64,000 nucleotides of DNA from Knoellia koreensis (GTDB taxonomy: Bacteria > Actinomycetota > Actinomycetes > Actinomycetales > Dermatophilaceae). A program made the translations under genes and the position numbers. The stretch is from positions 1,480,976-1,544,975 of the forward strand of contig NZ_JABEPQ010000001.1 of the NCBI RefSeq assembly GCF_013041615.1, in the 5' to 3' direction. Below the pieces are notes generated by a model that worked only from the letters and a program-made list of their open reading frames with translations, made no database searches and was not told the DNA's origin. Below, one piece after another: positions 1-8,407 of the stretch. Numbering within the stretch: position 1 is the first letter of the stretch; each line of letters opens with the position of its first letter.

Positions 1-48
1 CGTCAGGTCCACGAGGCGTGGCCCGGCGTCGGTGGTGGCGGTGTGCAC
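1..48 (-). CDS. 5'-end of a gene running off the left edge (unknown product)
   Basis: Sixteen open codons are visible on the minus strand, from a GTG at 48 to the window edge (reads MHTATTDAGPRLVDLT). An AGGAG ribosome binding site lies six bases upstream (minus strand of 55-59), which is the reason for calling a start here. The gene would be divergent from the ferritin gene. Too little is present to say what the protein is. Confidence 0.4.
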   Translation of the reverse strand, partial: MHTATTDAGPRLVDLT

Positions 49-128
49 GGATGGCTCCTGGGAAGTTGACATACGCCGGTTTCAACCATGTCGCGGGTGG
101 CGTCATTCCCTCCCGATACCGTGGGGCC

Positions 129-674
129 ATGCCTCGCACCACCAAGCCCGGGTCGTTCGTCCAGCTGCTCACCGAGCAGGTGCGGCACGAGTTCACGGCC
201 AGCCAGCAGTACGTCGCGATCGCCGTCTGGTACGACGCCCACGACCTGCCCCGCCTCGCCGCGCACTTCTACGCGCAGAGCGTCGAGGAGCGCAACCACG
301 CGATGATGATCGTCCAGTACATGCTGGACCGCGACTGGCCGGTGCAGGTCCCCGGCATCGACGACGTGCGCGGCGACTTCGCCAAGCCGGTCGAGCCGAT
401 CGAGCTCGCCCTGGCCCAGGAGAAGGCGGTCACCGGCCAGATCGAGGCGCTGTTCCGCGCCGCCCGTTCCGAGGGCGACGTGCTGGGCGAGCAGTTCATG
501 CTCTGGTTCCTCAAGGAGCAGGTCGAGGAGGTGGCGGCGATGAACACGCTGCTCACCATCGCCCAGCGCGCCGGCACCGACTGGTTCCAGATCGAGGACC
601 ACCTCGCGCGCGAGGCTGTCGGCGATGGCGGCGACGACTCGTCCGCGCCGGCGGCGGCGGGCGGCGCGCTCTGA
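129..674 (+). CDS. Ferritin (non-heme iron storage protein)
   Basis: Predicted ferritin of 181 residues, which oxidises Fe(II) and stores it as a mineral inside a 24-subunit cytosolic shell. The four-helix-bundle pattern is clear: helix A carries the Glu of RHEF (about residue 21), helix B carries EERNH (Glu53, Glu54, His57), and further acidic ferroxidase positions follow in EKA (about 98) and EQFM/KEQ (about 121-130). The C-terminal 25 residues are a low-complexity acidic/Ala tail beyond the family core. The ATG at 129 was chosen because the conserved N-terminal helix begins a few residues later; there is no strong ribosome binding site. A TTGACA hexamer at 66-71 could be a -35 element, but no convincing -10 follows it. 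Confidence 0.88.
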   Translation: MPRTTKPGSFVQLLTEQVRHEFTASQQYVAIAVWYDAHDLPRLAAHFYAQSVEERNHAMMIVQYMLDRDWPVQVPGIDDVRGDFAKPVEPIELALAQEKAVTGQIEALFRAARSEGDVLGEQFMLWFLKEQVEEVAAMNTLLTIAQRAGTDWFQIEDHLAREAVGDGGDDSSAPAAAGGAL

Positions 675-684
675 GCGCAGCGCG

Positions 685-1326
685 CTAGCGCACCGACGCC
701 AAGAACCCGAGCGCTGCGGTGACCGCGTCGGCCGGGTTGCGCGGGAACGAGTGCGCCCCGTTCACCTCGGTCACGAGGTCGGGTGACGGCAGCTCGGCCC
801 GCACCTCCGCGGGCGTGCCGAACGGGTCGGTGCGCCCCTGGACGACATGCAGGGGTATGCCGTGTGCGAGCGGCGTGCGCAGCTCCTCGGCTCGCGACAC
901 CTCGGGCTTGCCGGGCGGGTGCAGCGGGAAGGACAGGCACAGCACGCCGTCGGCACCGGTGTCGTGGGCGGTGCGGCAGGCGACGCGTGCCCCGTTGCTC
1001 TTGCCGCCGGCCACCAGCGGCCCGGTGAGGCGGCGGCGCCCCGAGCGCAGCGCGGCCACGACGGGAAGCCAGGCCGGGTCCTGGGTCGGTGGCTGGGGCG
1101 GCATCTTGCGACCGGCGACGACCCAGGCCTGCTCGACGAGCGCCACCGCCCACCCGTCCTCGGTCGCGGCTGCCCGGATGGGCGCGAACTCCGAGGCGGT
1201 GAGCCGGCCGCCGGCTCCGTGGGTGAGGACGAGCAGCCCGGTCGAGTCGGCCGGCCGGCTCAGGCGGATGCGGGCCGGCCCCATCGGGGTGTCGACCTCG
1301 ATCACCGTGGCTTTGGAGGTGGTCAT
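685..1326 (-). CDS. Alpha/beta hydrolase (KANL3/TEX30-like, dienelactone-hydrolase fold)
   Basis: A 213-residue cytosolic alpha/beta hydrolase. The nucleophile elbow is GGKSNGA (Ser about residue 97), the acid is likely Asp in GRTDPFG and the base His in NGAHSF, giving a complete triad; the oxyanion strand is LVLTHGAGG. Such small proteins are usually annotated as dienelactone hydrolase-like or KANL3/TEX30 family and their substrates are unknown. The start ATG overlaps the stop of the upstream SRAP gene in an ATGA, so the two are translationally coupled and probably co-transcribed. The function beyond a hydrolase is not predictable. Confidence 0.8.
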   Translation of the reverse strand: MTTSKATVIEVDTPMGPARIRLSRPADSTGLLVLTHGAGGRLTASEFAPIRAAATEDGWAVALVEQAWVVAGRKMPPQPPTQDPAWLPVVAALRSGRRRLTGPLVAGGKSNGARVACRTAHDTGADGVLCLSFPLHPPGKPEVSRAEELRTPLAHGIPLHVVQGRTDPFGTPAEVRAELPSPDLVTEVNGAHSFPRNPADAVTAALGFLASVR

Positions 1327-2216
1327 TTCGAGTTTGGCCCGTCGGTGCTGGGGGCGCCCGCTCCCCCGCCGATGATCTCGCCGGTCGTGGGGTCGACGAC
1401 GCCGTCGAGCTCGTCGATGCCGGCGGGCTCGACCAGGCTCGGGCCGTTGCTGCGGTTGGAGGAGACGGCAGCTCCCACGGGGTAGGCGTCGAAACGGCCG
1501 GGCCGGCTGAAGGCGAGCAGCCGTGCCACCTCGTCGCGGTCGGTCATGGTGGGGTCGAGCCAGGTCGCCCAGTCCTCCCGCTCCAGGACCAGTGGTTGCC
1601 GGTCGTGGATCCGGTCGAGGCCTGGTTCGGCGTCGGTGGTGATGATGGTGAAGGTCGTGAGCCAGGCGTCCGGGTCGTCCTTGTCCTCGATGTCGCGGTC
1701 GCGCCAGAACTCGTAGAGCCCGGCGAAGGCAACGGGCTCCCCGTCGGCGCGGTGCATGAAGAACGGCTGCTTGCGCGGCTTGCCCTTGGCGTCGGTGGCC
1801 ACCGGCGACTTCTGCCACTCGTACCAGCCCTGCGCCGGGACGATGCACCGCCGCGACAGAGCCGCCTTGGTGAAGGACGGCTTCTCGAGCACCGAGTCCG
1901 CGCGGGCGTTGATCATCCGCATGCCCATCTTCACGTCCTTGGCCCAGCTCGGCACGAGGCCCCACGTCAGCAACCGCAGCTGGCGCACGGGAGCCGGCTC
2001 ACCGGCATACCCCTCCTCGCGCTGCTCCCGGGGCACCCGGGTGAGGACGACGGGGGCCTGCTTGCTGGGGGCCATGTTCCAGTCGGGCTGGCCCGGGGGC
2101 GGCGACTGGGGGTTCTTGAGGATGCTGCGCACCGGCTCGACCGACCGGTCGTCCTCGACCTCGAACTCCTCGACCAGCTCATCGGGGTTCGCGGTTGCCG
2201 CATATCTCCCGCACAT
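1323..2216 (-). CDS. SRAP domain protein (YedK/HMCES, abasic-site DNA-protein crosslinker)
   Basis: A 297-residue SOS-response-associated peptidase family protein. SRAP proteins shield abasic sites in single-stranded DNA by forming a thiazolidine link through Cys2, then self-reverse. The start is fixed by biology: the protein must begin MCGRYA so that Cys2 becomes the N-terminus after Met removal, so ATG at 2216 is used rather than in-frame codons upstream. Other family signatures are NARADSVLEKPSF, QGWYEWQ (catalytic Glu) and the HDRQPLVL block (His). It is longer than E. coli YedK (about 222 residues), mainly through an internal insertion around residues 30-75 and a C-terminal tail. A SRAP gene next to aroA and rsgA is typical of actinobacteria. 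Confidence 0.92.
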   Translation of the reverse strand: MCGRYAATANPDELVEEFEVEDDRSVEPVRSILKNPQSPPPGQPDWNMAPSKQAPVVLTRVPREQREEGYAGEPAPVRQLRLLTWGLVPSWAKDVKMGMRMINARADSVLEKPSFTKAALSRRCIVPAQGWYEWQKSPVATDAKGKPRKQPFFMHRADGEPVAFAGLYEFWRDRDIEDKDDPDAWLTTFTIITTDAEPGLDRIHDRQPLVLEREDWATWLDPTMTDRDEVARLLAFSRPGRFDAYPVGAAVSSNRSNGPSLVEPAGIDELDGVVDPTTGEIIGGGAGAPSTDGPNSK

Positions 2217-2276
2217 GGTGGACAGGGTACGCAGCGCCACCGACCCGCCCATACGGTAGGAAGGAGCCGAGGCCTT

Positions 2277-2318
2277 TTCCGACTTCAGGTTTCCGACTTC
2301 AGCATTGCGACTTCACCA
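2277..2318 (+). repeat. Three tandem 14-bp repeats upstream of doxX
   Basis: Three directly adjacent 14-bp units at 2277-2290, 2291-2304 and 2305-2318 share the core TTCCGACTTCA (third copy TTGCGACTTCA), with only the last bases differing. They end 13 bases before the doxX start codon and lie between the divergent SRAP and doxX genes, so they may be an operator or leader element. The role is inference; the repeat itself is direct observation. Confidence 0.7.
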
Positions 2319-2331
2319 CCGAGGAGTGGAC

Positions 2332-2871
2332 ATGACGCTGGTCCGACGAGTTGCCCGCCCGATGCTCGCCGCCCTGTTCGTGATCCAGGGCTACCAGCAG
2401 CTGCGCCAGCCGGGGGTGATGAAGCCCAAGGTCGAGCCGTTCGCGCAGAAGCTGGCGCCGCTCGGTGTGCCGAACGACCCGGAGCTGCTCGTGCGCGCCA
2501 ACGGCGCCACCATGATGGGTGCGGGCGCGATGCTCGCGACTGGCAACTTCCCGCGGATCGCGTCGCTCGTGCTGGCGGGCTCGATGGTCCCGACCACCTA
2601 TGTCGGCCACGCGTTCTGGGAGGAGAAGGACCCGACCGCGCGGCGCATGCAGCGCATCCAGTTCCTCAAGAACATCAGCCTGATCGGCGGACTACTCCTC
2701 GCCTCTGTCGACACCGAGGGCAAGCCCGGCCTGGCCTACCGCGTCGGCATGGCGGAGGACTCCGCCCGCCGGACCGCCAAGCGCGCCAAGCGTGAGGCCA
2801 AGATCGCCACGAAGGCCGCCCGGCGCGAGGCCAAGCTCGCCGCCACCCAGGCGCACGATGCCCTCACCTGA
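2332..2871 (+). CDS. DoxX family membrane protein
   Basis: A 179-residue integral membrane protein with about four hydrophobic segments (near residues 8-25, 55-72, 78-95 and 115-130), matching the DoxX family. DoxX relatives take part in membrane redox or detoxification processes, and the mycobacterial DoxX partners with superoxide dismutase and a thiol transferase. The C-terminal 40 residues are a highly basic Lys/Arg/Ala cytosolic tail (repeats of KRAKREAK type). ATG at 2332 was chosen for its GAGGAG ribosome binding site at 2321-2326. Its end overlaps aroA by 14 bases, so aroA is probably co-transcribed. Confidence 0.85.
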   Translation: MTLVRRVARPMLAALFVIQGYQQLRQPGVMKPKVEPFAQKLAPLGVPNDPELLVRANGATMMGAGAMLATGNFPRIASLVLAGSMVPTTYVGHAFWEEKDPTARRMQRIQFLKNISLIGGLLLASVDTEGKPGLAYRVGMAEDSARRTAKRAKREAKIATKAARREAKLAATQAHDALT

Positions 2872-4180
2872 CCCAGCAGCGCGGGTCGACTGGCCCGCAC
2901 CCACCCCGGGCCACGCCGTCGACGCCACGGTCACCCTGCCCGGCAGCAAGTCGCTGACCAACCGCTACCTCGTGCTCGCCGCGCTGGCGAACAGCCCGTC
3001 GATGCTGCGGGCACCGTTGCGCTCGCGCGACACGCTGCTCATGGCACAGGCCCTGCGCAGCCTCGGCACGCGGATCGAGGACTCCCCCGCCCAAGGGGGT
3101 TCGCTGGACTGGCTCGTCACACCGGCCGAGCTGGTCGGCGGCGCCACCGTGGACTGCGGACTGGCCGGCACCGTCATGCGGTTCGTCCCGCCGGTGGCCG
3201 CGCTGGCATCGGGCGAGGTGCGGTTCGACGGCGACCCGCAGGCGCGGGTGCGGCCCATGGGCCCGGTGCTCGACGCGCTGCGCACCCTCGGCGTCACCAT
3301 CGACGACGACGGACGCGGCACCCTGCCGTTCACGGTGCGGGGCAACGGCTCGGTGCGCGGAGGCGACGTCACGCTCGACGCGTCGGAGAGCTCGCAGTTC
3401 GTGTCGGCCCTGCTCCTGGCGGGGGCACGGTATGCCGAGGGCGTCACCGTGCACCACGACGGCAAGCCCGTGCCCTCCGAGCCCCACATCGCCATGACGG
3501 TCGAAACCCTGAGGGACGCAGGGGCTTTCGTCGACGACAGCGACGCCAACACCTGGCGGGTCGAGCCGTCCGAGCTCAGCGGGCTGGACGTCCAGGTCGA
3601 GCCCGACCTCTCCAACGCTGCCCCCTTCCTGGCCGCCGCCCTCGTCTGCGGCGGTCGGGTCACCGTGCCCGCCTGGCCGCAGCACACCACCCAGGCCGGC
3701 GACGCCGTGCGCGACATCCTCGACGCCATGGGCGCCGACGTGACGCTCACCCGCGAGGGCCTGACGGTGGCCGGCACCGGTGAGGTCAACGGCGTCGACC
3801 TCGACCTGCACGACGCCTCCGAGCTCACCCCGGTCGTGGCCGCGATCGCCGCCCTCGCCGACTCCCCGTCCGTGATCCGTGGCGTGGCGCACATCCGCGG
3901 TCACGAGACGGACCGCCTGGCCGCTCTCGCCCGTGAGCTCGGCACCCTGGGCAGCAACGTCACCGAGACCGACGACGGCCTGCGGATCGCTCCCGCGCCC
4001 CTGCACGGCGGCACCTTCCACACCTACGCCGACCACCGCATGGTGATGGCGGGAGCGGTCCTCGGGCTGCGGGTGCCGGACGTGGTCGTCGAGGACTCCG
4101 GCACCGTCGCCAAGACCCTGCCGGAGTTCACCACGCTCTGGGAGCGGATGCTGTCGTCGACGGGCCCGGCCCACCAATGA
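2858..4180 (+). CDS. aroA: 3-phosphoshikimate 1-carboxyvinyltransferase (EPSP synthase)
   Basis: Catalyses phosphoenolpyruvate plus shikimate-3-phosphate to EPSP, the sixth step of the shikimate pathway in the cytosol. The 440-residue protein has the family blocks in order: [12 protein letters not shown] (substrate-binding Lys31), [53 protein letters not shown] (the key Asp), [13 protein letters not shown] and [12 protein letters not shown]. The start ATG at 2858 lies inside the end of doxX, giving an N-terminus about 20 residues ahead of the first conserved strand. It is followed after 7 bases by rsgA; the SRAP-doxX-aroA-rsgA order is common in actinobacteria. Confidence 0.96.
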   Translation: MPSPDPAARVDWPAPTPGHAVDATVTLPGSKSLTNRYLVLAALANSPSMLRAPLRSRDTLLMAQALRSLGTRIEDSPAQGGSLDWLVTPAELVGGATVDCGLAGTVMRFVPPVAALASGEVRFDGDPQARVRPMGPVLDALRTLGVTIDDDGRGTLPFTVRGNGSVRGGDVTLDASESSQFVSALLLAGARYAEGVTVHHDGKPVPSEPHIAMTVETLRDAGAFVDDSDANTWRVEPSELSGLDVQVEPDLSNAAPFLAAALVCGGRVTVPAWPQHTTQAGDAVRDILDAMGADVTLTREGLTVAGTGEVNGVDLDLHDASELTPVVAAIAALADSPSVIRGVAHIRGHETDRLAALARELGTLGSNVTETDDGLRIAPAPLHGGTFHTYADHRMVMAGAVLGLRVPDVVVEDSGTVAKTLPEFTTLWERMLSSTGPAHQ

Positions 4181-4187
4181 GACCCGC

Positions 4188-5222
4188 ATGAGCCGGCGCG
4201 CGTCGGACTACGACGAGAGCGACGTCCGCATCCGGCCCAGCCGCCGCGGCTCCCGCCCACGCTCGAAGGACCGGCCCGCCCACGACGACGCCGTGCCCGG
4301 GCTCGTCACCGCCGTCGACCGCGGCCGCTACACCGTGCTCGTCGCCAAAGGCGTTGGTGGCAAACGACTTCCGGAGCGCGTCGTGATGGCCATGAAGGCG
4401 CGCGAGCTCGGCCGCAAGGGCATCGTCGTCGGCGACAACGTCGACCTCGTGGGTGACGTCGGCGGCGGACCGGACGCCCTCGCGCGCATCGTGCGGGTGC
4501 AACCGCGCACCTCGGTACTGCGGCGCACCGCCGACGACACCGACCCTGTCGAGCGGGTCATCGTCGCGAACGCCGACCAGCTGGTCATCGTCACCGCCCT
4601 CGCCAACCCCGAGCCCCGCCCTCGACTGATCGACCGGTGCCTCGTCGCGGCATACGACGCCGACCTCGACCCGTTGCTGGTCCTCACCAAGGCCGACCTC
4701 GCCGACCGGGCCCCGTTCCTGCAGACCTATGCGCCCCTCGACGTGCCCCACGTGGTGACCTCCAGCGAGGACGACTTCCTCGGACTGGAGCAGCTGCTCG
4801 ACCACCTCGAGGGACGGGTCAGCGTGTTCGTCGGCCACTCGGGCGTCGGCAAGTCGACGCTCGTCAACGCCCTGGTCCCCGACGCGAACCGCGCCACCGG
4901 TGACGTCAACGACGTCACCGGTCGTGGGCGGCACACCTCCACCTCGGCCGTGGCCCTGCGCCTCCCCGACGGCGACGGGTGGGTCATCGACACCCCGGGC
5001 GTGCGCTCGTTCGGGCTGGCGCACGTCGACCTCGCCCGCATCATCGACCACTTCCCCGACCTCGAGCCCGGCACGGCTGGATGTCCTCGCGGATGCACCC
5101 ATGACGAACCGGAGTGCGCGCTCGACGAGTGGGTTGCGTCCGGCCAGGCCGGCCCGGCCGGGCCGTCGCGCCTGGAGTCGCTGCGGCGCCTGCTGCGGGC
5201 GCGTTCGGGCGAATCCGACTGA
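4188..5222 (+). CDS. rsgA: Ribosome small-subunit-dependent GTPase RsgA
   Basis: A 344-residue circularly permuted GTPase that acts late in 30S ribosome assembly. Order of motifs: a basic N-terminal tail (1-35), an OB fold (about 35-115), the G4 motif LTKAD (about 164), the P-loop GHSGVGKST (about 213-221), the G3 motif DTPGVRSFG (about 265) and the zinc finger CPRGCTHDEPEC (about 299-310). This permuted order (G4-G1-G3) is diagnostic. It starts 7 bases after aroA and ends just before a strong hairpin, so it is the last gene of the doxX-aroA-rsgA unit. Confidence 0.95.
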   Translation: MSRRASDYDESDVRIRPSRRGSRPRSKDRPAHDDAVPGLVTAVDRGRYTVLVAKGVGGKRLPERVVMAMKARELGRKGIVVGDNVDLVGDVGGGPDALARIVRVQPRTSVLRRTADDTDPVERVIVANADQLVIVTALANPEPRPRLIDRCLVAAYDADLDPLLVLTKADLADRAPFLQTYAPLDVPHVVTSSEDDFLGLEQLLDHLEGRVSVFVGHSGVGKSTLVNALVPDANRATGDVNDVTGRGRHTSTSAVALRLPDGDGWVIDTPGVRSFGLAHVDLARIIDHFPDLEPGTAGCPRGCTHDEPECALDEWVASGQAGPAGPSRLESLRRLLRARSGESD

Positions 5223-5236
5223 GCCGCAACGCGATC

Positions 5237-5266
5237 GCGCCGCCACCCCCGGTGGGGTGGCGGCGC
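5237..5266 (+). terminator. Hairpin terminator after rsgA (between convergent genes)
   Basis: Perfect 11-bp arms, GCGCCGCCACC (5237-5247) and its complement (5256-5266), with an 8-base loop. It sits in the 80-bp gap between the ends of rsgA and the convergent dppF, with a short T-containing tail (ATCGTTGTC) on the plus side, so it can serve both directions. Confidence 0.75.
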
Positions 5267-5302
5267 AATCGTTGTCGTATGCCGGCTGGCCGGCTCTCGA
5301 CG

Positions 5303-6409
5303 TCAGCTCTCCTGGGTGCCCTCGCCGACCCGCTGGGGCTGCTCGAAGGACGCCTGGTCGCGGACCTCGGCCTTGAACACGACCTCTTGGTCCGACACGT
5401 CGACCGTCTCGATGACCTCACGCGGCGACGCGAAGTGGCACGCGGACGGGTGCTCGCCGACACCGTCGGGCCGCAGCTCGAGCAGTGGGACGTCGGTCTT
5501 GCACTTGTCCTGCGCCTTCCAGCACCGGGTGTGGAACCGGCAGCCCGACGGCGGGTTCGCCGGCGACGGAACGTCGCCCTTGAGGACGATCTGCTCCTTC
5601 TTGTCGCGCAGCGTGGGGTCGGGCACGGGCACCGCCGACAGGAGGGCCTGCGTGTAGGGGTGGGTGGGACGACCGTAGATCTCGTCCTCCTCGCCCAGCT
5701 CGGCCATCTTGCCGAGGTACATGACGCCGACCCGGTCGGAGATGTGGCGCACGACGGACAGGTCGTGCGCGATGAAGATGTAGGACAGGCCGAGCTCGTC
5801 CTGCAGCTTCTCCATCAGGTTGACGACCTGCGCCTGCACCGAGACGTCCAGCGCGGAGACCGGCTCGTCACAGATCAGCACCTTGGGGTTGAGTGCGATG
5901 CCTCGGGCGATGCCGATGCGCTGCCGCTGGCCACCGGAGAACTGGTGGGGGTAGCGGTTGATGTGCTCGGGGTTGAGGCCGACCATGTCCAGCAGGTCCT
6001 GGACCGCCTTGCGGCGGCCGTTCTTCGGCACCACGTCGGGGTGGATGTCGAAGGGCTCACCGATGATGTCGCCGACCGTCTTGCGCGGGTTGAGCGACGT
6101 GTACGGGTCCTGGAACACGATCTGGATGTCGCGACGCAGCTTGCGCATCGCACGACCCCGCTGGGAGTACATGTCGATCCCGTCGAAGACGACGGAACCC
6201 GACGTGGGCTCCTCCAGGCGCATCAGCAGGCGGCCCAGCGTGGACTTGCCACATCCGGACTCACCGACGATGCCGAGCGTCTCACCCTTGAGCAGCTCGA
6301 AGCTGACACCGTCGACGGCCTTGACGTGCCCGACGGTGCGCCGCAGCACACCGCCCTTGATCGGGTAGTGCTTGACCAGGTCGGTCGCGGTCAGGATCGG
6401 CTCAGCCAT
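5303..6409 (-). CDS. dppF: Dipeptide/oligopeptide ABC importer, ATP-binding protein DppF/OppF
   Basis: One of the two cytosolic ATPases that power the peptide importer encoded by this operon (368 residues). Walker A is GESGCGKST (about 50-58), the Q-loop is VFQDPYTSLNP, the signature is FSGGQRQR and Walker B is VLICDEP followed by the H-loop His of AHDLSVV. The C-terminal oligopeptide-transporter domain carries the Cys cluster CRFHTRC...C...CHF seen in OppD/OppF/DppD/DppF proteins, reported to hold an iron-sulfur cluster in some. Its start overlaps the dppD stop by 8 bases. The last 45 residues are a charged extension. Confidence 0.93.
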   Translation of the reverse strand: MAEPILTATDLVKHYPIKGGVLRRTVGHVKAVDGVSFELLKGETLGIVGESGCGKSTLGRLLMRLEEPTSGSVVFDGIDMYSQRGRAMRKLRRDIQIVFQDPYTSLNPRKTVGDIIGEPFDIHPDVVPKNGRRKAVQDLLDMVGLNPEHINRYPHQFSGGQRQRIGIARGIALNPKVLICDEPVSALDVSVQAQVVNLMEKLQDELGLSYIFIAHDLSVVRHISDRVGVMYLGKMAELGEEDEIYGRPTHPYTQALLSAVPVPDPTLRDKKEQIVLKGDVPSPANPPSGCRFHTRCWKAQDKCKTDVPLLELRPDGVGEHPSACHFASPREVIETVDVSDQEVVFKAEVRDQASFEQPQRVGEGTQES

Positions 6410-7445
6410 GGAGGACCTCCTCGGCGAAGTGGCACGCGGACTCGCGGCCGGGGGCGACGGTCAGCAGCTCGGGACGCTCCTCACGGCAGATGTCCTGGGC
6501 GTAGCGGCAGCGCGGGTTGAACGCGCAGCCGGCCGGGATCCGCATGAGGTTCGGCGGGAGGCCGCCGATCGCCGCGAGCTGCTGGCCCTTCTGGTCCAGC
6601 CGCGGGATCGACTCGAGCAGGCCCTTGGTGTACGGGTGGGCCGGCTGCCGGTAGAGGTCGAAGACGTCGGCGCGCTCGACGATCCGGCCGGCATACATGA
6701 CCGCGATCTTGTCGGCGACGTCGGCGACCACACCGAGGTCGTGCGTGATGAGGATGAGGCCCATCTGGCGCTCCTCCTGCAGCTCCTGCAGGAGGGACAT
6801 GATCTGCGCCTGGACGGTCACGTCCAGGGCGGTTGTCGGCTCGTCGGCGATGAGCACCGCCGGGTCGAGCGCGATGGCCATCGCGATCATGATGCGCTGA
6901 CGCATACCACCGGAGAACTGGTGCGGGTAGGCCTTCACCCGCTCCTTGGCCGCCGGGATCTGCACCCGCTGCATGAGCTTGACCGCCCGCTCCAGGGAGT
7001 CGGACTTGTTCATGCCGCGGTGCTTGCGGAACATCTCCGCGATCTGCCACCCGACCGGGAAGACCGGGTTGAGCGAGGAGAGCGCGTCCTGGAAGACCAT
7101 CGAGATCTCCGGACCGCGGGTCTTGCGCCGCTGCTCCTCGGGCATCGTCAGCAGGTCCTGGCCGCAGTAGCGGATCTGACCGCCGGGGATGACCGCCGGG
7201 GGCATGTCCAGGATGCCCATGATCGCCTGTGCGGTCACGGACTTGCCCGACCCCGACTCACCGAGGATGGCGAGCGTCTCGCCCTCGTGCAGGTCGAAGT
7301 TGACGCCGTTGATGGCCTTGGCCACACCGTCCTCGGTGTGGAACTCGACGCGGAGGTCCTCCACCTCGAGCAGCAGGCCGTCGACCGGCTTGTACTGCGA
7401 GGTCGCCGGGGTCTCCGACTTCCTCGTCTGCGTGTCTGTCGTCAT
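6402..7445 (-). CDS. dppD: Dipeptide/oligopeptide ABC importer, ATP-binding protein DppD/OppD
   Basis: Second ATPase subunit of the importer (347 residues), forming a heterodimer with DppF. Visible motifs: Walker A GESGSGKSVT (about 58-67), Q-loop VFQDALSSLNP, signature FSGGMRQR, Walker B VLIADEPTTALD and the ITHDLGVVA H-loop. The C-terminal domain ends with the Cys set CAFNPRCRYAQDIC...C typical of the family. DppD-type (FSGGMRQR) and DppF-type (FSGGQRQR) signatures are both present in the pair, as expected. It is 20 bases downstream of dppC. Confidence 0.93.
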   Translation of the reverse strand: MTTDTQTRKSETPATSQYKPVDGLLLEVEDLRVEFHTEDGVAKAINGVNFDLHEGETLAILGESGSGKSVTAQAIMGILDMPPAVIPGGQIRYCGQDLLTMPEEQRRKTRGPEISMVFQDALSSLNPVFPVGWQIAEMFRKHRGMNKSDSLERAVKLMQRVQIPAAKERVKAYPHQFSGGMRQRIMIAMAIALDPAVLIADEPTTALDVTVQAQIMSLLQELQEERQMGLILITHDLGVVADVADKIAVMYAGRIVERADVFDLYRQPAHPYTKGLLESIPRLDQKGQQLAAIGGLPPNLMRIPAGCAFNPRCRYAQDICREERPELLTVAPGRESACHFAEEVLHG

Positions 7446-7465
7446 GTGTGTGTCGTCTTTCCCGC

Positions 7466-8407
7466 TCAGCGCGACTTCGGGTCGAAGGCGTCACGGATGG
7501 CGTCACCAAGCATGATGAACGCCAGGACCGCCAGGCTGAGGAAGAGGCTGGGGAACAGGAGCATGTGCGGCGTGGTGCGGATGCCGACCAGTGCGTCGGA
7601 GATCGCGACACCCCACGAGACCGCGGGCGGCGTGAGGCCGATACCGAGGAAGCTCAGCGTCGCCTCCACCGCGATGTAGACACCGAGGTTGATCGTGGAC
7701 ACCACGATGACCGGGGCCATCGCGTTGGGCAGGACGTGCGACCGGATGATCCGCCACGGGCTCGCACCGAGGGCACGGGCCGCCTGCACGTAGTCGTTCG
7801 GCTTGACCTGAAGCACGCTGGACCGCATCAGTCGGGCGATGCCCGGCCAGCCGAAGATGGCGAGCACGACCACGACCTTGCCGACCACCACGAGGTACGG
7901 GGTGTTCTGGTCGTTCGGCATCACCGACATGAACAGGATGCCGCCGAGCAGCAGCGGGATCGCGAAGAAGATGTCGGTGAGGCGGGAGACGATGGCGTCG
8001 ATCCAGCCGCCGTAGAAGCCGGCGATGATGCCCAGGGCCGTGCCGATGATCAGCGTCGACAGGGTCGCGAAGACACCGACGAGGATCGAGGCACGGGCAC
8101 CGTGGATGGTGCGGGCGTAGATGTCGTAGCCCTGGATGTCGCGGCCGAACCATGGGCCGTCCAGGCTCGGACGCTCGCGCGCCTGCTGGAGGATGGCCTC
8201 GTTGGGATCGGTGCTGGTGAACAGCTGCGGCACGACCGCCATCAGCACGAACAGTGCGATGAGGATGACCGAGACCCAGAAGATCGGGTTCTTCTTCAGC
8301 TGCCGCCAGGCGTCCGACGCCAGCGAACGGGGCTTGTCCTGCTGGACGTCGCCCCCGGGAGCGGCACCGGTCTCCGCGGAGACTGCAATCGTCGATGCCT
8401 CAGTCAT
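7466..8407 (-). CDS. dppC: Dipeptide/oligopeptide ABC importer, permease DppC
   Basis: Inner permease subunit of 313 residues. It has a cytosolic N-terminal tail (1-35), a first membrane helix (about 40-60), a short periplasmic-side loop, then five more helices. The EAA-type coupling loop that docks on the ATPases is AARALGASPWRIIRSHVLP (about 215-235). The start ATG at 8407 overlaps the dppB stop by 8 bases. Pairs with DppB to form the translocation channel. Confidence 0.92.
   Translation of the reverse strand: MTEASTIAVSAETGAAPGGDVQQDKPRSLASDAWRQLKKNPIFWVSVILIALFVLMAVVPQLFTSTDPNEAILQQARERPSLDGPWFGRDIQGYDIYARTIHGARASILVGVFATLSTLIIGTALGIIAGFYGGWIDAIVSRLTDIFFAIPLLLGGILFMSVMPNDQNTPYLVVVGKVVVVLAIFGWPGIARLMRSSVLQVKPNDYVQAARALGASPWRIIRSHVLPNAMAPVIVVSTINLGVYIAVEATLSFLGIGLTPPAVSWGVAISDALVGIRTTPHMLLFPSLFLSLAVLAFIMLGDAIRDAFDPKSR

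Noticed and set aside
66-94. Full sigma70-type promoter before the ferritin gene
   Set aside because: TTGACA at 66-71 is good, but no -10 hexamer lies 16-19 bases downstream, so only the hexamer is mentioned under the gene.
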